A program made the position numbers and the translations under genes. The notes beneath the pieces are model-generated. The model saw only the letters and a list, made by a program, of their open reading frames with translations, searched no databases and was not told the origin of the DNA. A stretch of 64,000 nucleotides of DNA from Plutella xylostella (Eukaryota; Arthropoda; Insecta; Lepidoptera; Plutellidae), in assembly GCF_932276165.1 (NCBI RefSeq), contig NC_064012.1:4719501-4783500 (forward strand). Direction: 5' to 3'. Below are positions 1 through 10,659 of the stretch, piece after piece (positions within the stretch are counted from its first letter, which is position 1; each line of letters opens with the position of its first letter).

Positions 1-2
1 CG

Positions 3-2947
3 GACGGCGTGCCGGAGTACGACGGCACCGTGACGCCGGAGAAGCGCCTCGTGGCCGTCAAGTTCCTGTGCCACGACGCCACGGCTAAGGAGAGGTATGT
101 GTTGTGTGGCTCTTTGTTATTCTTCGAGGACTTCAAGTATACTTTGTAGAATATAGCAGGAAGGTAGTCCTGTGAAAGCTGTTAAATATCTACATATATT
201 TTATTTGTCATTAATTTATCAACCATAAGCAGCTGGCAATCAACCTAATGGGACTCATCTTTATTTTATATAGTATAATCTTCAAGAGCGTATACAAGCA
301 GAAAAGCTTTGATCCAGCGCCGATCGACTGGCAACCAGCGCATATGAGCGCGGAGAATGTTGTATAGATGATTTACTTAATTTATAACGATTTAGTCATT
401 TTTAAAATTATAAACATCCAAATCATCCGACTACTTAACTGTCTAAGATCGTGGTTCCAGTGAGCCGGACAGCGTTCCTAGCTAATAAACCTAATTCTGC
501 ATTACCACCACCAGGGAAGAATTCGAGCGAGACGTCCGAATACTAGCAGCCCTTTCATCCCCCTACCTGGCCCGTGTCCTAGGAGCATGCCGCTCCTACC
601 CGCTAGCCGTCGTCCTAGAGTACCTAGAACTAGGCGAGCTATGCGGTCTGTTTATAGATCTATAGCTTTATGCCATCCGAGTTCAAACTCTCAACATAAC
701 TACGCATTATTTTATGTATGTGTACAAATAAAGAATATTCTATCTATCTATCTAACCAACAATAACCATCAACAGGGAAGAATTCGAGCGAGACGTCCGA
801 ATACTAGCAGCCCTTTCTTCCCCCTACCTAGCCCGGGTACTGGGGGCTTGTCGCTCCTATCCTCTAGCCGTGGTCCTAGAGTACCTAGAACTAGGCGAGC
901 TATGTGGTCTGCTGCGCGCGTCGCCGCCGCTCTCGCCGGCTCTAGCGCTACACGTGCTAGAACAAGTCGCCGCCGCCATGAGATATTTGGAGTCGCTGAA
1001 TTTCGTGCACAGGGATCTTGCTGCAAGGTATGTTTAGTGGCTGCTGAGTTTTTTTTTATTTAATACTTAAGTGTGTTTTAGGCTTAAAACGTAGGTTAAT
1101 ATATTTTAGTTCGTATTAAGAAACATACATAAATACAATTTCATTAAGTATTAGATTAATGAAAAATATATCCTAATAGGTACAAAGTTATTTATGTACT
1201 TTTGTACTTACTCCACAGCTGCTTCTAAAGTATTCCTTTGCCATACTTATTTATTATTATAAGTAGTACATATAGCAGTAGATATTCAACAAAATATTGA
1301 TTGTATTATGCATATTCCAGGAACTGCTTGGTCGGCAAAGGTTACCAGATCAAAATCTCCGACTTTGGCACAGACAACGAAGCGTACTCTAATGATTATT
1401 ACAAGGTACGTTGTTTATATATTCGTCGTCTTCATTTTAAATTTTACTTTAGAGCATCTGCGCGTGAGTCGATTCGAATATTCCCAAAATTTGGGAAACG
1501 GTTACGCGAACAGACCTGACGGAAATTACATTAACTTTTAGGTATTAGGAGATTTAGGAGGTAGGTTCTACTAATAGGAAGTATCATGGCCATTTTGAAA
1601 AAAAATACGTTTTTTACCGTCGGTTGGTGGTTAAAAAACTAATATGTGAAATAAATATGCGAACTATGTGTTTTCATATCGTTACTAGTGGATTAAACAG
1701 AAGCCTTTGGTGACAACCCTAGACCATCTGTAGTCACGGTAGAAGACTAAATCAGTCTCTTTGTACACAGGTGGAAGGCCGCATAGGGCTGCCGATCCGC
1801 TGGGCGGCGTGGGAGTCGGTGCTGCACGGCAAGTACACCACCAAGAGCGACGTGTGGGCCTTCGCAGTGACCGCATACGAGGTGCACACGACGTGTCGCC
1901 GCGCGCCCTATCAGCACCTCACTGACGCTGAGGTGAGTAGTATAATCCTAACTAATTATTATAAATGCGAAAGTAACTGTGTCTGTCTGTTACTCTTTCA
2001 CGCCAAAACTACTGAACGGATTTGAATGAAATTTGGTATACATACGGTCTAGACCCTGGGAAAGAACATAGGCTACTTGTCATCCCGGAATTCCCACGCG
2101 AAAACTTTTTAAGGCGAAGCGAAGCGCGCGGGATATTATCTGGGGACATCTCACAGACTGCCATCTGACCCGAAGCTAGGTAGAGCCTGTAATATGGGTA
2201 TCGGACAACTGATATCATCATGTAAGTGGAGATGGATGTGTTAGAATCACAGCTTGTACTGTAGAAGAGGCTGTTAAAGATATGGACAGAAAACTGTGAA
2301 ATACGCGGTTTTATACTTTTCTAAGAAGGACCTAAAGCAATAGCAGTAGCAGTGTTGTTAATAATGTAGTTAAAGGAGGGATGATATAGTAACGAAACAT
2401 GGGTCCGCTGAACCTATGTAACTGCAGTGCGAATGCACCGCGCGCGCACGCACTGATTTTCAACAAAAAAAATGGCTGTACCCGGCTGCGCAGGCGCGAC
2501 TCAGCGCGACGGCGTTGTATTTTATTTTCTAGCCACACCGAAGCATCATACTTCTAAAACAGCGCTCAAACTGCCGAACTATGGTGCAACTGACCTGCCT
2601 TGCTAATGCTTTCGGTGTGCTTTTAGAATGGTAATTTGTCATCTCAAAAAGGGATCGAGTTTTAAAAAACCTTGTATCCGTATGTTGATACATCTTTCGG
2701 TCACATTCACCTTTCTTACAAACAGATACTAAAGTCCAAACTAACCCACTTCCAGGTCCTAGAAAACCTATCCCACATGGAAGCCGACGACGGCTTATTC
2801 GAGTCAATAGAGCGGCCGGGCACCTGCCCCCGGGACCTCTACGACCTGATGCGGGAGTGCTGGCGGCGAGACCCCCTCGAGAGACCCTCCTTCAGCGAGA
2901 TCCACATGTTCCTGCAGAGGAAGAGCCTCCACTACGCCACCACGTGA
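3..2947 (+). CDS. Ddr: Discoidin domain receptor tyrosine kinase, C-terminal kinase part (5' end outside window)
   Basis: Five exons join in frame: 3-94, 776-1027, 1321-1405, 1771-1932 and 2756-2947, giving 260 codons plus TGA. All junctions have GT-AG ends. The product is the tyrosine kinase domain of a collagen-type receptor: the ATP-binding lysine is in VAVKF (exon 1), the catalytic loop NFVHRDLAARN spans exons 2-3, DFG is in exon 3, and IRWAAWES plus the DVWAF core lie in exon 4. The insect and vertebrate DDR signature NFVHRDLA.RNCLVG with DYY before the RIGLPIRW stretch is clear, and the protein stops just after the kinase, as DDRs do. The discoidin, transmembrane and juxtamembrane parts must lie upstream of the window. 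Catalytic Lys, HRD Asp and DFG Asp are all present, so the kinase should be active. DFG is followed by TDN rather than the usual MSR. An extra partial copy of exon 2 lies at 515-665. Confidence 0.9.
515..665 (+). other. Extra partial copy of Ddr kinase exon 2, ending in a stop codon
   Basis: This stretch repeats the first 45 complete codons of the real exon (776-911), starting after an AG at 513-514. The two copies encode the same amino acids; the 12 base differences I count are all at third codon positions and all synonymous. After Cys-Gly-Leu the copy departs from the real exon and reads Phe-Ile-Asp-Leu-stop (TAG 663-665). Splicing exon 1 (ends 94) to it keeps the frame and would give a receptor cut off just after the kinase N-lobe. 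A canonical AATAAA follows at 727-732. It may be an alternative terminal exon or a once-whole duplicate cut by a retroelement insertion. Confidence 0.75.
666..765 (+). repeat. Possible retroelement 3' tail with AATAAA and TATC repeats
   Basis: Between the two exon copies lies AT-rich sequence ending in AATAAA (727-732) and a short TATC tandem (740-754). This looks like the 3' end of a retroposed element or a genuine poly(A) site for the truncated exon. The family is not recognised. Confidence 0.35.
1950..2115 (+). mobile_element. Dispersed lepidopteran repeat in Ddr intron 4
   Basis: Contains the common moth/butterfly repeat core: ATAAATGCGAAAGTAAC, then TTTCACGCCAAAACTACTGA, ATGAAATTTGGTATACATA and CCCGGAATTCCCACGCG. 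A related copy in reverse lies at 50551-50752 and a decayed one at 16820-16960. It is non-coding here. I do not assign a superfamily; Helitron-like is one possibility. Confidence 0.7.
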
Positions 2948-3032
2948 TGTTAGAGGCAGCGGGGGGGAGATGTATGCTTGTGAAGATGGGAGAGTAATAC
3001 GGCGAAGGTGATTGAAGTGTGGTGAAGAATAA

Positions 3033-3189
3033 GGGTGTTTTTAACAACATGCGGGTTTCATGCACGCGAGATGGCCGCCATTTTACCGCGTCTACCGTGC
3101 ATATTTGTTACTCGTATTCTGTCATACGTATGACCGAATGCGGGGCAATCCCGCATGTGATGAATCCCGCACGCTGTTAAAAACAGCCC
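3033..3189. mobile_element. MITE in the Ddr 3' UTR
   Basis: About 157 bp with inverted ends: GGGTGTTTTTAACAACATGC on the left and its near complement ending CTGTTAAAAACAGCCC on the right. No clear target duplication. It lies between the Ddr stop codon and its poly(A) signal, so it would be carried in the mRNA. Confidence 0.65.
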
Positions 3190-3276
3190 AGTGTATTTGT
3201 TCGTCGATATATTGTAGAAGCATACGTCTTTCCTTGCAAGGTCTGAAAGTAACGGATGGTATTGCATCTTTTCGTC

Positions 3277-3282
3277 AATAAA
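3277..3282 (+). terminator. Proximal poly(A) signal of Ddr
   Basis: AATAAA 330 bases after the Ddr stop, followed by T-rich sequence. It is the first canonical signal downstream of the gene. Confidence 0.55.
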
Positions 3283-3299
3283 TTTTAATTTTATGTGTA

Positions 3300-6200
3300 T
3301 TTGAACCTTGTGTAGGTGGCGCTACCATCGAACTTACATACAGGGCTGTTTTTATTGGTAACCTTTGATATGTTTCCCACAATACATAATGAATTGACGA
3401 ACAGTTTTGTTGATATACATATAATACACATAAATAACAATCAATTAATTAAAATAATATTGACAAAAGATGCAAAAACGTCACAGTAAGACAGCATAAT
3501 AAACCAATAATACTTTGTAAAGTAAGAGTCTTGTATAGAGGATTGTTCGAGGACTTTTCCTTGATTATTTATTTCGTGTACTTATAAGTTATGTTTCTTA
3601 CATTCTATTGTTAGATAACCGCAACATCATTACTATGAATATGAAGCTATTTCAAACATTCACTTGAAATCACTAAACCTGAACTACAAACAATCACAAA
3701 TTAAAACCACCAGAAAATTTCCCTAAATGCAGAAATTATCACGTACAATAATATTTACTTTGCCTTCAGGAATTATAGGTCATTTATAATTATTATCATA
3801 AGTTACAAACAAATTAACACTTTATTCTTCTAGCGAAAATAGTACTTATAGACTGCTTAAAATAGAATGCGTAGTCATTTTAAATAAATACCGTTAAAAA
3901 TAATAATGCGTTGAAAGAGAGATAAATAAAGTAAAGTAATAGGAAATATTTTCTAATATTGAATATCTGATAGTGAAACCCGACTGCAATCATATTTAAA
4001 GTATAAAAATATCTTTATATTCTAATGATAAAGTATATTGTATTGGTACAGCTGTTAATGTATAGGGATTGAGAGAGAAAGGCAGATTATGTAACTTGAC
4101 CTTATGCTGCGGTTTGAATTTTATAATATATATCACGTGCATGTTTTAATAATCCAAACTAAAAAATATGTAGCATATTTTCAAAATTTTACTGATCATT
4201 ATTTTTCTAAATCTGTAATTATTTATTTATGAAACATTAACTTTCTTATCGCAACATAAGGAAGAGTCTTTTCATTATAGTTCTATAAAATTGTTAAACC
4301 TGTAGAGTTAAAAAATCGGTTAACAAAATAGTCTTCCTTCATATTTCGCAGTCGGGTAAAAAGTGAAATAAATTTTGTAGAATCGTTTCTGTACGGTATG
4401 ATAATATTGGATACTTAGATTTTCCGTAAATCTGCTTAGTGAAAATGAACAAAGTGCATCTCTATGAAATAATTAAAATATAAACTAGATGTAAAAGGTA
4501 AATTAATAGACCTAGACAGACTAATTAAAAACCGTACTTTGAGCCTACTTTTAAATATTATAGAAGGTAATAAACGTACAATATTGTCCTTATACTACTA
4601 CTATTATGTAGCATTATTCCAAATTAGTTACCCGCAGTACCTTTTTCCATTCTTAATACTACACCAACACTTCTGATATATCAGTATTCAATAATTCTAC
4701 TAAAACCATCAAATGTACTTACACGCACAAAATATAGCCGTTGTGTGGCACACGTAGGCTGCGGTGGGACACATTATGGTGTCTTTTAAACATAAAACAT
4801 GATACTTAACTATCTCCAATGACCATTGATATTTCATTACAAATTGTGCCCTCACAAGTTTCTATTTCAACACAGAGCCACTCTCGATTGCGGCTAAAAC
4901 GTTAATTTACTGTGGCAAAATAGCACATTTTTCTACAAAAAATAAAATAAAAAAACATTCTTACATTTTAGACGTAAGGCCTAATTATTTAAATATCTGT
5001 ACGGACTGGCCTGCATATCTCTTATGAATCTATAAATTTATGAAACCACATCGAATATATCACAAATCTCATAAGTTCCCAATATGTCTAAGTTTTATTG
5101 ACTGAATATGTTTTATGCAGTATTTTTCTATATTTTTTTATAAAGCAATGTATTTTTACTATGTGCGGACATAAAAATCTTAGATGACACATATTTTTAT
5201 GTGAAAGTTTAGTTTTGTTTGCGCAGTTTTAATGCACATATCTTCGATGTCTCAAAAAATATATGTTGCATTATGATTATAAAGAATCAGTTTTGGTTCG
5301 CATTTAAAATTTAATTTTACCAAAAAAAATATCAGTACCATTATACCACAAACTATTTTATTAAGATGCATATATAAATAAAATTAAGTTTACACTGTTT
5401 ACAAATTATTGCTTAAGTTGAGCTATTCGTGTAATTTATAATTTTTACATCGACTTTTACAAATGGTTTTTATACTTTTTATGAATGTTTTATTGAAGTT
5501 ATTATCTTTTACCAACTAAGCTTACAAGGAAATTGGTCAGTAACCTGTTCTTCCTCAATTTAACAAATGTGACCCGTACAAGTATTGTTTAAACTTGTTA
5601 ATTGTACTTACTTACCATAGAAATATTAATTATTGTTAAGCTCTACCTATCAACTTTATTTTCAATTTGAAACAATCAGGTTATACATATTAATTATAAG
5701 TTATTTTGTTTTAAAAAAATAAATGATCAACTATTAAATTACCAAATTTTAACGGGTTTCCATATTTTAAAGTACCTGTGTGTTTTTGAAGCATGGGACC
5801 ATCAATCGATATTAAAATAATTATTAGTATCATTTCTATAAATCCATCTCATATAAATTTTAATGCGTAGCTCAATTCGGAATTTAATAGTTAAATATCT
5901 GTGTATATAATATTTAATTTGTGGTATCTCATGTACTTACATAAATCCTCAGTAGAGTATAGTATATTATAAAGCTAGTTTGCTAGTGTTAGGTAATTTG
6001 TGGCTTTGGCCAGACCTTGATTTCAGACAACCAGCTGCCACATCTCCTTGTAAGCCTTGTAGGTAAAAGTTGATATCTATGACAATATACTACCGCGGCA
6101 GAGTTTTGTCTGCCACGTACGAGTAACTGTTTAGTAAGAGCCTAATTAGATAAGCACTTATCTAGAAGTAAGCTAGCGTTCTTATTTGCGTAGTAGTAAA

Positions 6201-7420
6201 AAAATAAATCACTATAATCTATCGTACACCGAGGAACCAATGTATATTAGGCTAATAACACATAAATAGACTTTTAACTAGATGTAAGCGAGTAGAACAT
6301 TGTAGCGTATGCATTTATTTTTATCAATTTTGAGAAGGACTGTTGGCTGGACGGTAGCGGTACTGCTTTCAATAAGTCTTTAATTTCCTATCAATATTAA
6401 GGTTACGTTATGATTACATTTAACAGTTGATACTAAACCTAATTCTAGAGGTATTGACAATATATTGTACCTACTTGTTACATGTACTCTGTGTGTATGA
6501 AATGCTTGTGTTCCATCGCAAATCGCAATAAGCCACTCCGTTCAGCCTATGGGGCCCACTCTTAAGTTGACGTTATGCGAAGTCGCCCACCGATCCTTTC
6601 TGTGGCGTATTGAACACTCCAACAATACTTAACTACCGCACCGATATAACTCGTAATATTGACATGAAATCTATTGAGAAATGGTAACAAGTGTGGCGAT
6701 GGAATCGCTACAGCATGGCCACAGAAGGGAGGCGGGTGATGGAGACTAGTGTAGCTGTACGTAGATAAGCAGCTCGTTAAGAATAGGCTATTCTTGTAGT
6801 TGTTAAAGATGTACAATAAAACACCCTCTCTGCCTTAGTGATGCTATCTTACCCCTTATGCTATGAACGAAATATCACTTTAGATGGAGTTTACTGTGTA
6901 TTTTGTAAATAAGAGTCTTATGCTGATGTAAATTATTGAGCACTATGTAAAACTTAAATTCCTAACAATGGTCCAAACTTCACTCGCTTTTTTATTTGTA
7001 CTATACGATATACAATTTCTATAATATAGATAAACAAATGATAAATTAGTATAGGGATACTACTTATGCTTTAATTTTTATTTTTAATAGATGTAAAACA
7101 TGTATTTGTCGAAATGCTTAGTTTTCATAATCAAATTTTATGGAAAATGGTTGATACCAAATGCAGTATTTTTATTTTATACTCTGTCTTTATACCTAAA
7201 TAAAAGCAATAATTAAATCTCAATTTTGTTTCAATTTTATTAAATCATTAAATTTATTCAACCTAAAGTTTACCCCAGAAACATAATAATACCTATGTGT
7301 AAGTTCTACCTAAGCAAATATACTTATAAATAAATAAATAGAAGTACATATTTATAGCTAGGTACTATCAGGGCACACCTACAGCCGAGAGCCTACCTAA
7401 AGCCTAGATCCGTTTAAAGC
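3300..7420. other. AT-rich stretch without genes; possible extended Ddr 3' UTR
   Basis: About 4.1 kb with no convincing coding sequence and, unlike most of the window, almost no recognisable transposon copies. A second canonical AATAAA is at 7199-7204. The lack of insertions fits a long conserved 3' UTR of Ddr, but this is inference. A more GC-rich patch at 6520-6830 carries a short reading frame with no recognisable domain. Confidence 0.3.
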
Positions 7421-7712
7421 CGGCCCGCGTGTTCACTACAAACAAAAATCCATGTTCACACAAAAAGTGGCGCGCTGGATGTTATTCTCAAATTGTTCAA
7501 CCATGGATTTTCCTGAAGGTACCAACCGAAGTAGGTACAACAAATCAAAAAACATTCCACATCCGTTTGTTTTTCCGATTAAGACCGTTTTTACCGTGCT
7601 CTTGTTTACAAACAGCCACCCTTATCTAGCATCCGGCGCGCAAACCGCGCGACTATAACATGTGAGTAGCACCGGACTAGCCAGCTCATAGCTCACTACA
7701 CCACCAGCCACC

Positions 7713-10622
7713 ATGAGGATCAGTCAAGTGGCTCTCGGCGCGTGCCTTCTGCACCTAGCTTCCTGCGTCAAAGTCAAGATGGTGATGCATTCAGACGAAG
7801 ACAACTCACGGATGGACGACGAAGAACCCCACACCGAAGCCTGGGAACATAAGAAGAAAGCCACGGCCTCACCCTTCAAAATACGGAGCAACTTCGACGA
7901 AGACCGGCCGGCAACCGACAAGGCTCTAAAGGCTCTTCATCCGAACGACATGTTCTTCCCGCTGGTGTTCAAGCAGGCCCACATCAACAACATGTTCAAG
8001 TTTGGAGACAACTGGTACACTTGGACCACAGACAAGCGGTCGGACGGCACGGCGGCTCTGACCTACTACGTGTGCTATGAGGAGCCCAAGCACTGCGATG
8101 ATGTTGGATGGGTAAGTGGTAGATTGCTGATTCTACTCAGTCTTGGGTACTTAAAGCCCGGGCTACTTTTGTTCTTTGACGGCTGTTTGCTAGTTAGTAA
8201 TCTCGTAAATTGACGCTTTGTTCCTCAAATGGGTACCAAGAACACATAAATGCTATGGAAGTAGATTGTTTACAATAATAAGATTTCAAGTGTCTAAAAC
8301 CGGTGGGTAGTTGGAAAAATATGCTGTTTTATTATGTCATACTACAGAAGAATTCTTAACCATCCTCTGACCTTTTGTTTTTTTCTGACAGGCGAGACCA
8401 CATATTTTTCAAAACTACCCACCGGCTCGTCTGAGACCCTTGACTCCTACCTCCATACCGTTTCTGTGTTCCTGGTACTAGTCATTTGTAACTGTTGAAA
8501 TAACGTCTTCCTTGTTATCGACAGCAGCATATTTCAAACTACCCGCTCGTCAGACCCCCGACTTCTGCCAACTACCTACCTCCTTACCATTTCTGTGTTC
8601 CTGGTACTCGATATTTGTAAATACTGAAATTATGTGATTATTGTTCATTCCAACAGGAGCATATAGAGGCGCCACCCAAGTGTGCGGTCCAGATAGACTC
8701 TCTGACGTCCGACGATCGCGCCTGCCTCAGCCCCTTCGGCGTGGAAGCGCATTACTGCGAGACTGCCGATCAAATGAAGGTGGGTTATGTGCCATCTTGA
8801 TTTAGGGTGCTAGGCACCAGAGCTCTGCTTTGGAACAATGCTGTGGTGATGTGAAAGCATTGCCGTTGCCATCAGTGCTATCAATGTGGGCAAATCCGTA
8901 GTAAAGCTAGCTTCAGTAATGATGGGGGAATTAGGTATAAAGCCTCTCAAAAAGATGTGATGGATGTCCAGCTCTACCTATCCTGGCTACAAACCAGCAG
9001 CCAAAACAATTCATAAGCTTCACACTCACACCAGAATAGAAACCTTATCGTTAGAGAAGTACTCATCTTCCCTGATAGGAATCAATCAATAACGCTTGGC
9101 TGCTGGAAACCACTGGCCATTTTTTCACACTATTATTTTCTTACCTTCACCTATTACCAGCTCCAGGAGGGTTGCTCTATACTGACGAAAAACGAACGAA
9201 AGAGAGCTGTCGTTCAATCTGCACGTTTAATGCAACGAGATAAACCCGTGGCTCGCGCAGTAGCGATCCGAAACTTAGTTTTATCACATAGAGATTACCT
9301 CCAGGTCTAGTAGCACGGGGCGCATTTAAGTCGTGACAAAAGTTTTGCATTGCTCTCACTCACATCGCGCAGCCTCAACAAGAACGAGCGCGACGGACAA
9401 CTTTTGTCACGTCTTAATAGCATCCCATGCTAAAGATGCTGGTCTAACCTCGTCTACCCAGTAGCGATCCGAAACTTCATTTTTCATCACATAGAGTGCC
9501 TCACAGTGACCCTCCCGGTCTAACCTCGTCTCCCCGCAGATAATTTCTCCATTTAAGTCGTGACAGAAGTTTTGCATCGCTTTCACTCACATCGCGCAGC
9601 CTCAAGAGCGAGCGCGACGGACAACTTTTGTCACGTCTTAATAGCATCCCATGCTAAAGATCCTGGTCTAACCTCGTCTACCCAGTAGCGATCCGAAACT
9701 TCATTTTTCATCACATAATCAAAAGTAACAATCTGTCAAAATCGTATGAAAGTAACTACCAGTTATAGATAGATAGAGATATAGAAACTGGCAGATAGAG
9801 TGCCTCATAGTGACCCTCCAGCTCTAACCCTGTCTACCCGCAGGTCTCGGACCTGGTCCACACGTGCGGCTCTCGCATCCGCTCGTTGTGGCGCTTCGTC
9901 CGTTCAGCGCGCCGCCCCGCCGCCGCGCAGAAGCCGGCTGATATCAACTCGCTGGTCTGCGAGGATGAAGACGAGTGCTTTGTCTCCGTCGAGTATAGGG
10001 TAAGTTATAGTTGTAATTTTGTCATATGTTTCCTATTTACTTATATAAAAAAACTGTAAAAACCTGTCACCTCACTAGCAAAAGTACTCGTATCTAAGTA
10101 AAGAGTTGTTAATTTTAAGGGGTCTTCGCACTAGACGAGCATGACTCCGGTCAGTGGACGCTGCGACCAAGCTAACTATAGGAATTATTGGCAGGAGAGA
10201 GTGCGACTGCGACCCTAAAATATGTAGTTTCTGTAGTCCGCCTCGCTTCGCTGGGCCATAAATTAGCACATACCTAGCATAGCAATACCGTCTGATCTTC
10301 TCTTTCCTGTCTACAGATACACCGCGACAGAATAACCTTCTCTCTTCACGAGCCGGCACGCGGGCAGACCTTCAAAAGTGCCCTCAAGCGAGACCTGGCT
10401 CCGGAAGACGAAGTAAAGACCACCGAGCGACCCAAAGAACGGTTCCACTTACGAGCCAAGAAGAACGAAGAAGAACCCAGAAGTAAAAAAGCACACATTC
10501 GCGCAAAGAGCAGGACTGCAGAAGGAAAGGGCGTGGTGAAAGAACGAAATGATTCCGGATACAGAAGAACAAAGAACAAGATCAAGATTAGAGAAGATGT
10601 GTCGTACGATCAGTCTGAATAG
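7713..10622 (+). CDS. Unrecognised secreted cysteine-containing protein with a charged basic tail
   Basis: Four exons, all joined in phase 0: 7713-8111, 8657-8779, 9844-9999 and 10317-10622 (TAG), giving 327 aa. The start ATG sits in CCACCATGA, a good insect context. Residues 1 to about 18 form a hydrophobic signal peptide with no later membrane segment. The mature part has eight cysteines: two in exon 1 (CYEEPKHC), three in exon 2 and three in exon 3. An even number fits four disulfides in the secretory pathway. The last 101 residues (exon 4) have no cysteine and are rich in Lys, Arg and Glu, probably disordered. Several basic clusters, such as RAKK and RSKK, could be processing sites. A TATA-like TATAAC is at 7654. 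I do not recognise the family. The exon structure, phase and poly(A) signal argue for a real gene; function is unknown. Confidence 0.75.
8391..8640. repeat. Two-copy tandem repeat in intron 1 of the secreted-protein gene
   Basis: A unit of about 128 bp occurs twice, diverged. Shared landmarks are CATATTT with AAACTACCC, GCTCGTC, and TTTCTGTGTTCCTGGTACT. The second copy ends near the 3' splice site of exon 2. Confidence 0.7.
9259..9840. repeat. Tandem repeats in intron 2 that copy the exon 3 splice-acceptor region
   Basis: Units starting with GTAGCGATCCGAAACTT begin at about 9259, 9461 and 9685 (spacing 202 and 224 bp). Two units carry an inverted pair, AAGTCGTGACAAAAGTT and AACTTTTGTCACGTCTT, about 50-60 bases apart. 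The block GAGTGCCTCACAGTGACCCT with GTCTCCCCGCAG near 9493-9540 closely matches the sequence just before exon 3 (9798-9843), so the 3' splice-site region has been duplicated. Confidence 0.75.
9731..9796. mobile_element. Partial copy of the CTGCCAGTTTC MITE family
   Basis: Shares CTGTCAAAATCGTATGAAA and GAAACTGGCAG with the longer copy at 27211-27413. It sits about 50 bases before exon 3. Confidence 0.55.
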
Positions 10623-10646
10623 ATGTTTTAAATATAGCATGACATA

Positions 10647-10652
10647 AATAAA
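10647..10652 (+). terminator. Poly(A) signal of the secreted-protein gene
   Basis: AATAAA 25 bases after the stop codon, followed by AT-rich sequence. Confidence 0.7.
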
Positions 10653-10659
10653 GTTAAAA

